This document shows positions 32,786 through 42,855 of a stretch of DNA of 64,000 nt, piece by piece. The DNA comes from Robertmurraya korlensis NBRC 107688 (GTDB lineage Bacteria; Bacillota; Bacilli; Bacillales; Cytobacillaceae): assembly GCF_001591645.1 (NCBI RefSeq), contig NZ_BCVH01000001.1, positions 496,001-560,000 of the forward strand. The letters are read 5' to 3'. The translations under genes were made by a program, and so were the position numbers. Numbering within the stretch: position 1 is the first letter of the stretch; each line of letters begins with the position of its first letter. Under the pieces are notes generated by a model that was not told the DNA's origin, made no database searches, and was given only the letters and a program-made list of their open reading frames with translations.

Positions 32786-33952
32786 ATGATAAAAAAACTA
32801 TCTTTTATTTTCTGCTCTATTCTCGCTATAAGTACCAATCAAGTATTTGCTGAACAAATGGACGAGCTATCCATCATAAGCGATTCGGTAATATTGATGG
32901 ATTCACAATCCAATGCGGTCCTCTATTCTAAAAATGAGCATGAACGCATGTATCCTGCAAGTTTAACAAAAATAGCAACTGCCATTTACGCAATCGAAAC
33001 CGCAAAAATAGATGAAATGGTTAAAGTAAGTGGTGAAGCTATTGAGGTTGAAGGAACAAGAGTATATTTGAATGAGGGAGAAGAAGTTCCTCTAAAGAAA
33101 TTGATTCAAGGTATGCTTATTAATTCAGGAAATGATGCTGCTGCCGCTATTGCCCTTCATATGGATGGGAGCATGGAGAAATACGAAATAGATATCAATG
33201 AATTTCTAAAAGAAAAAATAGGGGTGAAAGATACTCATTTCACGAATCCACATGGACTCTTTGATGAAAACCATTATACAACTGCCTATGATCTTGGTCT
33301 AATCACGAATTACGCATTAAAAAATGAAACATTTAAAGATATTTTCGGAACAAAAGAGTTGCCTTGGGATGGTCAATCATGGGATACCACTTTGTATACC
33401 CATCATTTACTCTTAAAGGGAGAAATTCCATTTGAAGGCATATCGGGAGGGAAAACTGGCTTTGTAAATGAATCAAGGCAAACGTTGGCAACGACGGCTT
33501 CCAATGGTCAAATTGAATTAACGGTCATTGGGTTAGGGGCAACATATAAACGTGATATTTATAATGATACAATTAATTTGCTAAGTTATGGATTTTCGAA
33601 ATTCAAAACTTCAACGGTCCCTTTGAATACAGCGTTTCAGAATGAGAGCGATAAGTTTGTTTTAACGGAACCATTATATATTACAGAACCTCTTGTAGGA
33701 GCTGCAGTTATGGATGTAACAAATGAGGGAGAGTTAGCTGTATTTGATTCCATGAATAATGAGATTCAAACCATTTCTTTAACTAAATATAAGCAAAAAT
33801 CTGTGGAGGAAAAGTCTTCTGTTATAGGAGAAACTACATCAAGTGATAACTCCATGCCAATTATGAAGAAAGCAATAACAATTGGATTAGGATTCGTGTT
33901 CATCGGAGCAATAGTAAGAATATGGAAAAGAAGAATGTTAATAAAGGGGTGA
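32786..33952 (+). CDS. D-alanyl-D-alanine carboxypeptidase (penicillin-binding protein, DacF-like)
   Basis: 388 residues: signal peptide, peptidase S11 domain and C-terminal membrane helix. Active-site motifs: SLTK (S-x2-K) near residue 60, SGN in NSGNDAAAAIA, and KTG in GGKTGFVNES. It trims pentapeptides in peptidoglycan. ATG 32786 after AAGGTG is preferred over an upstream in-frame start (32729) that would precede the signal peptide. The C-terminal anchor after a linker resembles DacF/DacA-type enzymes; which one is not clear. Confidence 0.85.
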   Translation: MIKKLSFIFCSILAISTNQVFAEQMDELSIISDSVILMDSQSNAVLYSKNEHERMYPASLTKIATAIYAIETAKIDEMVKVSGEAIEVEGTRVYLNEGEEVPLKKLIQGMLINSGNDAAAAIALHMDGSMEKYEIDINEFLKEKIGVKDTHFTNPHGLFDENHYTTAYDLGLITNYALKNETFKDIFGTKELPWDGQSWDTTLYTHHLLLKGEIPFEGISGGKTGFVNESRQTLATTASNGQIELTVIGLGATYKRDIYNDTINLLSYGFSKFKTSTVPLNTAFQNESDKFVLTEPLYITEPLVGAAVMDVTNEGELAVFDSMNNEIQTISLTKYKQKSVEEKSSVIGETTSSDNSMPIMKKAITIGLGFVFIGAIVRIWKRRMLIKG

Positions 33953-33985
33953 AAAATAGCCATGAGTTTCTCTCATGGCTATTTT
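33953..33985. terminator. bidirectional terminator
   Basis: AAAATAGCCATGAG/CTCATGGCTATTTT hairpin between the carboxypeptidase gene and convergent modB; its 3' arm overlaps the end of modB. Confidence 0.85.
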
Positions 33986-34632
33986 ATTTGGCTAGATAGA
34001 TAAAGCATCCCATAGGATAAAAGGATCATTAGAAGGACCCAGCCCCAAGCAAGACTACTATTACCTGACTCGAAGGCAACGTAGATGGCTGTAGGAAGGG
34101 TTTGTGTTTTTCCAGGAATGTTTCCTGCGAACATGAGTGTCGCTCCAAATTCCCCAAGAGCTCGGGCAAAAGCAAGAATCGAACCAGAAATGATTGCCTT
34201 TCTACTCAAAGGAAGAGCAATTAATAAAAACACCTCCCATTCTCCTGCACCGTCTACTCTTGCTGCATCCTCGATTTCACTATCTACAGTTAAAAATCCA
34301 GTTTTACATGACTGATACATAAGGGGGAAAGCAACAACAGTTGAAGCAATCACGGCTGCCCACCATGTAAACATAACGGGTTGCTTAAAAAGCTGTTCAA
34401 TGAATTGTCCCACAGGGCTCGCCATACCAAAAATCATAATTAATAAAAACCCTACAACGGTAGGAGGGAGGACGATAGGTAAAAGGAGTGCTGTCTCAAT
34501 AATGGTTTTTCCTTTAAAAGAAGATTGAAACATAATTCTGGAAACGAACACTCCAGTAATGATAACAAAAATTAGTGAAACTGAGGCAACTGTTAAGGAG
34601 AGCTGCACGGGTGACCAAAATTCTATATTCAT
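33979..34632 (-). CDS. modB: molybdate ABC transporter permease ModB
   Basis: About 217 residues, five to six membrane helices. The EAA-type loop (DAARVDGAGEWEVFLLIALPLS) and REFGATLMFAGN-like block (ARALGEFGATLMFAGN) are characteristic of ModB/CysTWA permeases. Start MNIEFW at 34632 lies five bases past the modA stop; longer starts overlap modA. No modC ATPase gene follows. It would supply Mo to the nitrate reductase and formate dehydrogenase. Confidence 0.88.
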   Translation of the reverse strand: MNIEFWSPVQLSLTVASVSLIFVIITGVFVSRIMFQSSFKGKTIIETALLLPIVLPPTVVGFLLIMIFGMASPVGQFIEQLFKQPVMFTWWAAVIASTVVAFPLMYQSCKTGFLTVDSEIEDAARVDGAGEWEVFLLIALPLSRKAIISGSILAFARALGEFGATLMFAGNIPGKTQTLPTAIYVAFESGNSSLAWGWVLLMILLSYGMLYLSSQIK

Positions 34633-34636
34633 AAAA

Positions 34637-35407
34637 TCATTCCAATACATAAAATCCATATTTTTCAAACACTTGTTGAGCGGCAGGTGTTTGTAAAAAT
34701 TCAAAAACGGATTTGCTTTTTTCGCTGTTGTTTGTATTTTCTAAGACTCCGTAATAATACATAATAGGAGAATGAAGAGACGAATCAATGTTCTCTGTAA
34801 CTACTACTTTTTTGGATGTTTTGGCATCTGTTTTATAAACGATTCCAGCATTTACATTTTTTGTTTCTACATATGTAAGGACTTGGGAAACATCCTTTGT
34901 ATATATTAGTTTTTCTTTAACCTGATTCCATAATTGTGCATTATGTAAAGCTTCCTTTGCATAGCTTCCAGCGGGTACCATTTCTGGTATTCCGATAGCA
35001 ACCTTTTCTATTGTTTGATCCTTTAGTGTAGTAAGACTCAATTCAGCATGGTTTTCATTTTTCGGTGTGATTAAAACTAGGGAGTTACCTACTAACGGAG
35101 AGTGGTAATTGGAGAGAATTCGTTGTTTCTCCACTAACTCATCCATATGATCCTTTGATGCTGAAATAAAAAGATCAACAGGTGCTCCTTGAATAATTTG
35201 TTGCTTTAATGCTCCAGAACCACCAAAGTTAAATAGAAGCTCCACTTGATGATCTTGTTCGTATAACTGTTTAAGTTCAGTTAAGACATCTTTCATACTT
35301 GCTGCCGCTGAGATCGTTAATTGAATGCGTTCTTCCTTTTCTTGATTACAAGAGCTTAGCAAGCTAACTAAGAATAAAATTAGGATGGCAATGGTTATTT
35401 TTCTCAC
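34637..35407 (-). CDS. modA: molybdate-binding lipoprotein ModA
   Basis: About 256 residues. N-terminal lipoprotein signal ending in LVSLLSSC; mature part has the ModA blocks ISAAASMKDVLTELKQLY, FNFGGSGALKQQI, GAPVDLFISAS. It captures molybdate or tungstate outside the membrane for ModB. Start is GTG 35407 after TTGGAGG; an upstream extension to 35479 lacks a signal and is unlikely. Operon modAB only. Confidence 0.9.
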   Translation of the reverse strand: MRKITIAILILFLVSLLSSCNQEKEERIQLTISAAASMKDVLTELKQLYEQDHQVELLFNFGGSGALKQQIIQGAPVDLFISASKDHMDELVEKQRILSNYHSPLVGNSLVLITPKNENHAELSLTTLKDQTIEKVAIGIPEMVPAGSYAKEALHNAQLWNQVKEKLIYTKDVSQVLTYVETKNVNAGIVYKTDAKTSKKVVVTENIDSSLHSPIMYYYGVLENTNNSEKSKSVFEFLQTPAAQQVFEKYGFYVLE

Positions 35408-35554
35408 TTGTAAAAAGCCTCCAACGTATTGTACATACAAAAAATTATAGCGGAATTTATGGTGTTGTGACAGTAACAATTATAAAAAGTTTATCTGATG
35501 GCCTGGATAAAAACCTTTAAAGTTAAAGAAAATAACAGAGGAGGTGTTGTAATT

Positions 35555-35686
35555 ATGTCAAAAGTAAAAAAAGATCCATCTACCATTGGGTTAAATTCCC
35601 CGCAAGTAGAAGGACAAGGAACGACAGAAAATGAAATGACAGGGACCCAAAAAGATAGTGCAAGACGCAAGACAAAAAGACATTAA
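35555..35686 (+). CDS. YuzL-like small spore-former protein
   Basis: 43 residues, highly charged: KKDPSTIGLNSPQVEGQGTT then a basic tail RRKTKRH. Matches my memory of the YuzL family of Bacillus, of unknown function. ATG 35555 has GAGGAGGTG upstream. A bidirectional terminator follows. Upstream frame to 35498 is not supported. Confidence 0.65.
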   Translation: MSKVKKDPSTIGLNSPQVEGQGTTENEMTGTQKDSARRKTKRH

Positions 35687-35710
35687 AAGAGAGCCAATTG
35701 GCTCTCTTTA
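35687..35710. terminator. bidirectional terminator
   Basis: AAGAGAGCC/GGCTCTCTT hairpin between the YuzL-like gene and the convergent ABC-F gene. Confidence 0.8.
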
Positions 35711-35714
35711 GACT

Positions 35715-37367
<1,653 letters not shown>

Positions 37368-37543
37368 TCATTATAACACTTTTTTATGGTTGTTCGCATG
37401 AAAATCTATATCATCATCATTGCCAAAAAAATCAACCTTAAATAAAAGTTTTATTTTCATAGAAAAAAATGATAAAATTTCATATTTTTTTCATATTTAT
37501 CATGTACAATAAAGTTAATCAGATCGGAAAAGGAGTCTTTAAT

Positions 37544-37678
37544 ATGGCTAAAAAACAATTAATAGACTTAGTTAATCGGTTAAAAGGATCAGGAATTAAG
37601 GTAAGCTTTTCAAAACCTCGGCCCCAATCCATGCTTCTACTACAGCAACAAGCAAAATTATCTTCTACACCAAATTAA
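37544..37678 (+). CDS. small basic hypothetical protein
   Basis: 44 residues (MAKKQLIDLVNRLKGSGIKV...). ATG 37544 has AAAAGGAG 9 bases upstream and a strong terminator follows, so it is probably expressed. I do not recognise the family. Confidence 0.55.
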   Translation: MAKKQLIDLVNRLKGSGIKVSFSKPRPQSMLLLQQQAKLSSTPN

Positions 37679-37680
37679 TA

Positions 37681-37713
37681 AAACGAGCGGCAATGGATGC
37701 CGCTCGTTTTATT
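37681..37713. terminator. bidirectional terminator
   Basis: AAACGAGCGGC/GCCGCTCGTTT hairpin between the small gene and convergent sco gene. Confidence 0.85.
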
Positions 37714-38311
37714 GTATTTCCTTCATTATTTTATTAAATACATCTTCTCGGTTAAAATCTTCACCCATAGGAAATTTTTTTATAAATTTATTGTTTTCAT
37801 CTACTAGAAAAACGAAAGTAGAATGGACATAGAATCCATCACCAGGATCTCTGTATTGAAACTGAAAGGTATTAGCTAGGCGTTCAATATCCTTTTGATC
37901 TTCTTTAATATTATCGGGATCACCTGTTAAAAAATACCAGTTACCGTCGTCTATAATATCAAAATGAGACATATGGCTTTTCATTACTTCGGGTGTGTCA
38001 CGATAGGAATCAATACTAACGCTTAGAAATTGAATCTTATCTCCAAATACCCCTTTCTCTTCAAGCTCCTTTTTCAATTGATTCATTTTTAAGGTTGTTG
38101 TTGGACAGATATCAGGACAGTGAGTATACATAAATTCAACAAGTTTAACCTTCTTCTCGGTCTTACTAAAATCAAAGCTTTCGTTGTTCATTGTCGTTAA
38201 AACGATATCGTTAGGTATGGTTGCATTTGCATCACGAACTAAAAAAAAGGATATTCCCGCTGTTATTCCAACGATGATAATAATTGAACAAATCATATAT
38301 ATTTTCTTCAT
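37709..38311 (-). CDS. SCO1/SenC family copper chaperone
   Basis: 200 residues: N-terminal membrane anchor, then a thioredoxin-like domain. The copper site is C-x3-C in YTHCPDICPTT plus the distal His in GDGFYVHSTFVFLVD. Sco proteins deliver copper to the CuA site of cytochrome c oxidase. ATG 38311 with GGGGG 7 bases upstream is preferred over ATG 38317. Possible functional partner: the cupredoxin at 32101-32553. Confidence 0.88.
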   Translation of the reverse strand: MKKIYMICSIIIIVGITAGISFFLVRDANATIPNDIVLTTMNNESFDFSKTEKKVKLVEFMYTHCPDICPTTTLKMNQLKKELEEKGVFGDKIQFLSVSIDSYRDTPEVMKSHMSHFDIIDDGNWYFLTGDPDNIKEDQKDIERLANTFQFQYRDPGDGFYVHSTFVFLVDENNKFIKKFPMGEDFNREDVFNKIMKEIQ

Positions 38312-38410
38312 GAACATTCCCCCTGTACTAAAGATAATGAATCTTGAGGGAAAATCCTATGGACATATTGTGAACATATTTAATTGAGGAGAATTAGGGC
38401 ATTTATCTAT

Positions 38411-38438
38411 ACCGATGAGGCTCTAGGTGAATAGGATA
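38411..38438 (+). promoter_or_regulatory. possible sigma-K type promoter of YjcZ-1 gene
   Basis: AC at 38411-38412, 17 bases, then AATAGGATA at 38430-38438, close to AC-N16/17-CATANNNTA. Lead C of the -10 is missing. Confidence 0.35.
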
Positions 38439-38469
38439 GGGTGAATAAGACATAGAGGAGGGTATATAA

Positions 38470-38571
38470 ATGAGTGGTTATTATGGCGGAGGCTTCGCTT
38501 TAATTGTTGTATTGTTTATCTTGCTAATCGTTGTTGGGGCAGGATTCTTCGGCGGAGGCTATGGTTACTAA
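38470..38571 (+). CDS. YjcZ-family sporulation micro-protein (copy 1)
   Basis: 33 residues: Gly/Tyr-rich ends around a hydrophobic core [20 protein letters not shown]. The pattern is that of YjcZ-like proteins found widely in Bacillus, membrane-spanning, sporulation-linked, of unknown role. GAGGAGGG precedes the ATG. Two relatives lie at 42717 and 42856. Confidence 0.85.
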   Translation: MSGYYGGGFALIVVLFILLIVVGAGFFGGGYGY

Positions 38572-38584
38572 AATTTAAAATACC

Positions 38585-38615
38585 AAAGCGAGAGGGGAGA
38601 CCCTCTCGCTTTTCT
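38585..38615. terminator. bidirectional terminator
   Basis: AGCGAGAGG/CCCTCTCGCT hairpin with A and T tracts between the YjcZ-1 gene and the aldehyde dehydrogenase gene. Confidence 0.85.
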
Positions 38616-40099
38616 TAATTCATCCCAATCCAAACACTCTTTACTTCCGTATAGTTACTTAGGGCGTAGGATCCCATTTCACGCCCAAGCCCAGACTGCT
38701 TATACCCACCGAATGGGGATGCCGCATCAAATGCGTTGTAGCAGTTCACCCATACCGTCCCTGCACGTAAATTGTTTGCCACGTAGTGAGCTTGAGCTAC
38801 ATCTCGTGTCCATAATCCAGCTGCTAAGCCATATTCACTTTGATTAGCTCGTGCGATGAGTTCATCTAAGTCTTCATATGGAAGTGCCGAGATAACGGGG
38901 CCAAATATTTCTTCCTTAGCGATCGTCATCTGGTCGTTAACATTTGCAAAAATAGTTGGTGACACAAAATATCCTTGCTCATATGGACTATTTCCACCAA
39001 CTAATAGCTCGGCTCCTTCGTCAATACCTTTTTCAATATAGCCAAGAACACGTTTTTGCTGTGTACTTGAAACAAGAGGTCCAATTTCCGTGTCAGAGTG
39101 TAGACCTGCCCCTTGTTTTATATTCTTCGCATGACTCACCATATCGGCAACAACATTATCAAATTGCTTCTTCTGAATGAATACCCTAGATCCGGCACAG
39201 CATACTTGACCTTGGTTAAACATAACCCCATTTAGTGCACCAGGAATCGCTTTAGAAAGATCAGCATCTGGTAGTAAGATGTTAGGAGATTTGCCACCTA
39301 ACTCAAGGGTTACTCTCTTTAAGGTTTTAGCTGCTCTCTCCATAATCATCTTCCCGATTTCAGTTGAACCGGTGAAAGCAATTTTATCAACCTGTGGATG
39401 ATCAACAAGTGGTTGACCTGCTGTTTCACCGAATCCAGGAATGATATTGACAACGCCCGGAGGGAAACCAGCTTCTTGAATTAACTCAGCTAAGTATAGT
39501 GCAGAAAGAGGTGTTTGCTCAGCTGGTTTTAGAACGACTGTACATCCTGTCGCTAGCGCAGCACCTAGTTTCCACATTGCCATGAGCAGAGGAAAGTTCC
39601 AAGGGATAATTTGTCCAACAACACCAACCGCTTCGTGCCGAGTATAGTTAAAATATGGACCATTAACCGGAATGGTTTGCCCAACAATTTTCGTTGCCCA
39701 GCCAGCATAATATCTCATATGTTCAACAGCTAAAGGAATATCAGCATTCGTAGTCTCTCTAATTGGTTTGCCGTTGTCCAATGTCTCAAGTTGAGCTAGT
39801 TCAGCAGCATTTTCTTCCATTAAATCAGCAAGCTTATACATTAATCTACTTCTTTGTGCGCTACCCATTTTTGACCAAGGTCCTTCATCGAAAGCTTTTC
39901 TAGCTGCCTTCACAGCAAGATCCACATCTACTTCATTTGCTTCAAAAACAGTTGCAAGCACTTCACCAGTTGCAGGGTTATAGGTTTCGAAGGTCTTCTG
40001 GGTTTTACTCTCCACGAATTCTCCATTAATAAAGAGCTTCTTTTTACCTGATAGGAATTTTTCTACTTTTTCATGCAATTGAACAGTTAATTGGCTCAT
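38615..40099 (-). CDS. NAD-dependent aldehyde dehydrogenase (DhaS-like)
   Basis: 494-residue class 1/2 aldehyde dehydrogenase. Nucleotide motif FTGSTEIGK, active-site Glu in LELGGKSPN, and catalytic Cys in FNQGQVCCAGSR. Broad aldehyde oxidation to acids. Resembles B. subtilis DhaS. A good cre box upstream suggests CcpA control. Monocistronic. Confidence 0.88.
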   Translation of the reverse strand: MSQLTVQLHEKVEKFLSGKKKLFINGEFVESKTQKTFETYNPATGEVLATVFEANEVDVDLAVKAARKAFDEGPWSKMGSAQRSRLMYKLADLMEENAAELAQLETLDNGKPIRETTNADIPLAVEHMRYYAGWATKIVGQTIPVNGPYFNYTRHEAVGVVGQIIPWNFPLLMAMWKLGAALATGCTVVLKPAEQTPLSALYLAELIQEAGFPPGVVNIIPGFGETAGQPLVDHPQVDKIAFTGSTEIGKMIMERAAKTLKRVTLELGGKSPNILLPDADLSKAIPGALNGVMFNQGQVCCAGSRVFIQKKQFDNVVADMVSHAKNIKQGAGLHSDTEIGPLVSSTQQKRVLGYIEKGIDEGAELLVGGNSPYEQGYFVSPTIFANVNDQMTIAKEEIFGPVISALPYEDLDELIARANQSEYGLAAGLWTRDVAQAHYVANNLRAGTVWVNCYNAFDAASPFGGYKQSGLGREMGSYALSNYTEVKSVWIGMN

Positions 40100-40145
40100 T
40101 GTTTCCCTCCCGCTATTAAATGGTTAAGTAGTATTTTCCAAAGTA

Positions 40146-40159
40146 TGACAACGCTTACA
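40146..40159 (-). promoter_or_regulatory. catabolite-responsive element (cre) upstream of aldehyde dehydrogenase
   Basis: On the minus strand TGTAAGCGTTGTCA matches TGWAARCGYTWNCW at 13 of 14 positions, about 50 bases before the start codon. CcpA would repress here when glucose is present. Confidence 0.7.
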
Positions 40160-40253
40160 ACATTATACTATCATTTTAGAAAACTACTTTTCAATCATAA
40201 ATATAGTGAATATTCCGATAATGTTTGACACGATTTTTCGACAAAAATAAAAT

Positions 40254-40275
40254 AATCGCCTAATAATAGGCGATT
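40254..40275 (-). terminator. intrinsic terminator of fnr
   Basis: AATCGCCTA/TAGGCGATT hairpin followed by T-rich sequence on the minus strand. Confidence 0.8.
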
Positions 40276-40279
40276 TCAA

Positions 40280-40978
40280 TTAGTCAATATTACAATATTC
40301 AATTGGGCAGTTCTCACAATCTATTTCTTTTTTTAAATAATCTAGGTCGTGGACAGTAATTATTTTTTTGCTAATAGAAATGATATGATTCTTCCTTAGT
40401 ACAGTTAGCATTCTACTAACACTCTCTCTGGCCGTACCACAGAAATTAGCAAGATCTTGATTTGTTAATGGAACAGCTATTTCAATTCCATTTTCTCTTA
40501 GTACTCCATAGCTGTTACATAGCCGAATAAGAGTAGAATAGAGCGCACCTTTTTTTCCGTTTAATACTAAATCTCGAAACTTAGTAATGGTCTTTCGTAT
40601 ATGATCATTCATCCATCGAAGGAATTCAAAAGCCAATTGACTATTTTTAAAAAAGGCTTGTTCTAGATCTGCAATATTTATAGCAGCTGCTTCACCATTT
40701 TCTATTATTTTGGCATTAAAAATATATCTGGGATCCACTGTAAATAAGGTTAATTCTCCTACAATATCATGGTGCTTACAAAGCCTTAAACTTAGTTCAT
40801 TACCTTCGGCGTTCATTTTAGATATTTGAACCTTACCTGATAGGATAATATACATTTCTTTTGCTTCTTGTCCTTCTTTAAACAGATAGCTTCCTTTTTT
40901 TATAGGTACAATTCGTTCAGCCGATTTTAATAATTCGCCAAGTTCGTAGGACAATTCTTCCTTATATTTTTGAATCAC
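40280..40978 (-). CDS. fnr: Fnr, oxygen-responsive regulator (Crp/Fnr family, Bacillus type)
   Basis: About 232 residues: cNMP-type beta-roll, dimer helix and HTH (LTNQDLANFCGTARESVSRML). The C-terminal Cys motif DCENCPIEYC (C-x2-C-x4-C) is exactly that of B. subtilis Fnr, where three cysteines and an Asp hold a [4Fe-4S] cluster. It activates anaerobic genes through TGTGA-N6-TCACA boxes. GTG 40978 with AGGAGG about 9-11 bases upstream is likely; an ATG at 40987 is too close to that site. A Fnr box at 41076 suggests autoregulation. Confidence 0.9.
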   Translation of the reverse strand: MIQKYKEELSYELGELLKSAERIVPIKKGSYLFKEGQEAKEMYIILSGKVQISKMNAEGNELSLRLCKHHDIVGELTLFTVDPRYIFNAKIIENGEAAAINIADLEQAFFKNSQLAFEFLRWMNDHIRKTITKFRDLVLNGKKGALYSTLIRLCNSYGVLRENGIEIAVPLTNQDLANFCGTARESVSRMLTVLRKNHIISISKKIITVHDLDYLKKEIDCENCPIEYCNID

Positions 40979-41048
40979 CGTGGGCATCCTCCTTTTAAGC
41001 ACTGGCCATATATTTTATTTAAAAGAATGTTTGTTAGTGGGTCAATAT

Positions 41049-41091
41049 AGTTTACTTCATAAAGAGTTAACATTTTGTGACAGAAATCACG
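41049..41091 (-). promoter_or_regulatory. Fnr box and -10 upstream of fnr
   Basis: TGTGACAGAAATCACG (41076-41091) matches TGTGA-N6-TCACA at 9 of 10. On the minus strand a TAAACT -10 (41054-41049) lies at the spacing of Fnr-activated promoters, giving a start near 41042. This would make fnr autoregulated. Confidence 0.65.
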
Positions 41092-41214
41092 TTCATTTAA
41101 TAAACTTTTGTTGCAAAAGTGATATTTGTAACAGGAGGCGGAGGGGAGTTTTTAATGCTCTGATATTGGAAACTCTAGTTTGCAACATTTAAATGATGAA
41201 ATAAGGAATTTGTA

Positions 41215-41252
41215 AACGCTTCATAAATAGTCACGAAGCGTTCAATAGTTTT
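41215..41252 (+). terminator. terminator-like hairpin inside the fnr-focA gap
   Basis: AACGCTTC (41215-41222) pairs with GAAGCGTT (41235-41242); TAGTTTTTCT follows on the plus strand. No upstream gene accounts for it. Confidence 0.5.
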
Positions 41253-41297
41253 TCTATTAACAAAAGCCAGAATGAGGGGTAAAATGACAGTAAATAT

Positions 41298-41313
41298 TGT
41301 GATATTTTTCACA
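41298..41313 (+). promoter_or_regulatory. perfect Fnr box before focA
   Basis: TGTGATATTTTTCACA is a perfect match to TGTGA-N6-TCACA. It lies only 27 bases before the likely focA start, too near for standard class II activation if that start is right. Confidence 0.7.
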
Positions 41314-41339
41314 TTTTGAAAAGAGAAAGGATCCTGAAT

Positions 41340-42188
41340 ATGTATATTGAGCTTACACCCATTGAGGAAGCGGCATTAAACGCCAAGAAGAAAAGAGATA
41401 CTTGGATGTCATCTAAACTACATTACTTTATTAAAGCAATGCTTGCGGGGGTTTATATTGGTTTTGGAATCATGGTAGCTTACAAAACTGGGGAATTTTT
41501 CTATGATGCCGGATCACCCTCTGCTATGATGTTAGTCGCTATTTTCTTTGGGACGGCACTGGTAATGATTATTTACGGTGGGGCAGAGTTGTTTACTAGC
41601 AACACTATGACAATGACAATCGGAACCTTAAAAAAGCAAACGACCTGGTATGAGACGTTCCAAGTCTGGGTTGCCTGCTACTTTGGGAATTTAGTAGGTG
41701 CATTGTTTTTTTCTCTTCTAATAATGCTCTCAGGGTTATATTTATCTCCGGATAAATCTCAGCTTTTGATGGACGTTGCAAGTTATAAGATGCACGGACA
41801 TACGATGGAAATCTTTTTTCGTGCCATTCTTTGTAATTGGCTTGTATGTTTAGCTATATGGTTACCAATGCATGTGAAGGGAGACACGGCAAAACTCCTT
41901 TTAACCATCTTACTTGTATTTGGTTTTGTTATATCTGGTTATGAACATAGTATTGCAAACATGGCTTTATTTGGGATTGCATTAATGGTTCCACATCCAG
42001 ATACCATTACAATATGGTCAGCTATTCATAACATCGTTCCTGTAACCATTGGAAATTTAATTGGCGGAAGTATTTTTGTCGGTGCTTTCTATGTTTACCT
42101 AAACAAAAAGCCTGTTGTTCAAAATAAGAAAGTAATTGATAAAGAGGTTTCATTTTCAGTTTCAGAAAAGAAAGTAGCAAAAATGTAA
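41340..42188 (+). CDS. focA: formate/nitrite transporter (FNT family, FocA/NirC-like)
   Basis: About 282 residues with six membrane helices. FNT blocks are present: KAMLAGVYIGFGIMVAY, GGAELFTSNTMTMTIG, and NWLVCLAIWLPMHVKGDTAK. The family moves formate or nitrite. In this window formate would come from PFL and go to the formate dehydrogenase; nitrite from the nitrate reductase is the alternative. ATG 41340 has AGAAAGGA upstream; a later ATG at 41406, just before the first helix, would suit the Fnr box better. C-terminal tail is long and basic. Confidence 0.88.
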   Translation: MYIELTPIEEAALNAKKKRDTWMSSKLHYFIKAMLAGVYIGFGIMVAYKTGEFFYDAGSPSAMMLVAIFFGTALVMIIYGGAELFTSNTMTMTIGTLKKQTTWYETFQVWVACYFGNLVGALFFSLLIMLSGLYLSPDKSQLLMDVASYKMHGHTMEIFFRAILCNWLVCLAIWLPMHVKGDTAKLLLTILLVFGFVISGYEHSIANMALFGIALMVPHPDTITIWSAIHNIVPVTIGNLIGGSIFVGAFYVYLNKKPVVQNKKVIDKEVSFSVSEKKVAKM

Positions 42189-42233
42189 GCGATTTGTAAC
42201 GAGAAAACTTCTCGATCTCATTATTTGTGTACG

Positions 42234-42266
42234 AAAACTCCTTGACGATGATCAGGGAGTTTTTTG
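42234..42266 (+). terminator. intrinsic terminator after focA
   Basis: AACTCC.TGA/TCA.GGGAGTT hairpin followed by TTTTT at 42261-42265. Confidence 0.75.
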
Positions 42267-42294
42267 ATGAATCTGCCCTGTGCGTCTGTACGAT

Positions 42295-42322
42295 ACGTTA
42301 TACCTGGTGGTTACATAAGATA
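42295..42322 (+). promoter_or_regulatory. possible sigma-K type promoter
   Basis: AC (42295-42296), 17 bases, then CATAAGATA (42314-42322), a full match to CATANNNTA. It would drive the 42352 gene late in sporulation. Confidence 0.45.
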
Positions 42323-42351
42323 AATGTGTACAAACCATCGGAGGTGAGACA

Positions 42352-42624
42352 GTGTCTAATAAAAACTACTATGAAATGTGTCGTGGTGGTGTTGGAAGAC
42401 CAGTAAGAATAACAACGAGAGACGGAAGAACCCATACTGGTATGATCCATCGAGTTACTAATTCAAGGGTATATTTACAACCATTTGGCCAAGGGAATAG
42501 AAGGAATTACGGAGGATTTGCATATCCATGGGGAAGAAGAGGTTATGGCTATGGTGGTTTTGCAGCCGGTATAGCTATTGGAGCAATTGTCGGACTTGCT
42601 TTCCTACCATTCTTTTTCTGGTAA
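42352..42624 (+). CDS. small Gly/Arg-rich protein, probably spore-associated
   Basis: 90 residues. N-terminal half GRPVRITTRDGRTHTGMIHR resembles an Sm-like beta sheet; the middle is Arg/Gly/Tyr-rich; the C-terminus is hydrophobic (GIAIGAIVGLAFLPFFFW). GTG 42352 follows GGAGGTGA. Candidate sigma-K promoter and neighbouring YjcZ genes suggest a spore role. Function is unknown. Confidence 0.65.
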   Translation: MSNKNYYEMCRGGVGRPVRITTRDGRTHTGMIHRVTNSRVYLQPFGQGNRRNYGGFAYPWGRRGYGYGGFAAGIAIGAIVGLAFLPFFFW

Positions 42625-42660
42625 GTTGGTGTAATTAAATTAATTAGTAAAAACGCCCAT

Positions 42661-42688
42661 ACAAGACAACCTTAGCCCACATATACTG
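42661..42688 (+). promoter_or_regulatory. possible sigma-K type promoter of YjcZ-2
   Basis: AC (42661-42662), 17 bases, then CATATACTG (42680-42688), one base off CATANNNTA. Confidence 0.4.
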
Positions 42689-42716
42689 CCCTTAGATGTC
42701 ATGGGAGGTGGAAGTA

Positions 42717-42824
42717 ATGAGCGCAGAAGCTGGATTCGGCTACGGTGGTGGATTTGCTTTAATCGTCGTGTTATTCATCCTATTGATTATTGTGGGAGCA
42801 GCATATGTAGGATGGGGATATTAA
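42717..42824 (+). CDS. YjcZ-family sporulation micro-protein (copy 2)
   Basis: 35 residues, Gly-rich N-terminus and the hydrophobic core [17 protein letters not shown], nearly the same core as the copy at 38470. GGGAGGTGG precedes the ATG. Likely single membrane-spanning peptide, made during sporulation. Confidence 0.85.
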   Translation: MSAEAGFGYGGGFALIVVLFILLIIVGAAYVGWGY

Positions 42825-42855
42825 ATAGTCATTTATATAAAAGGGGTTGAAAGGT

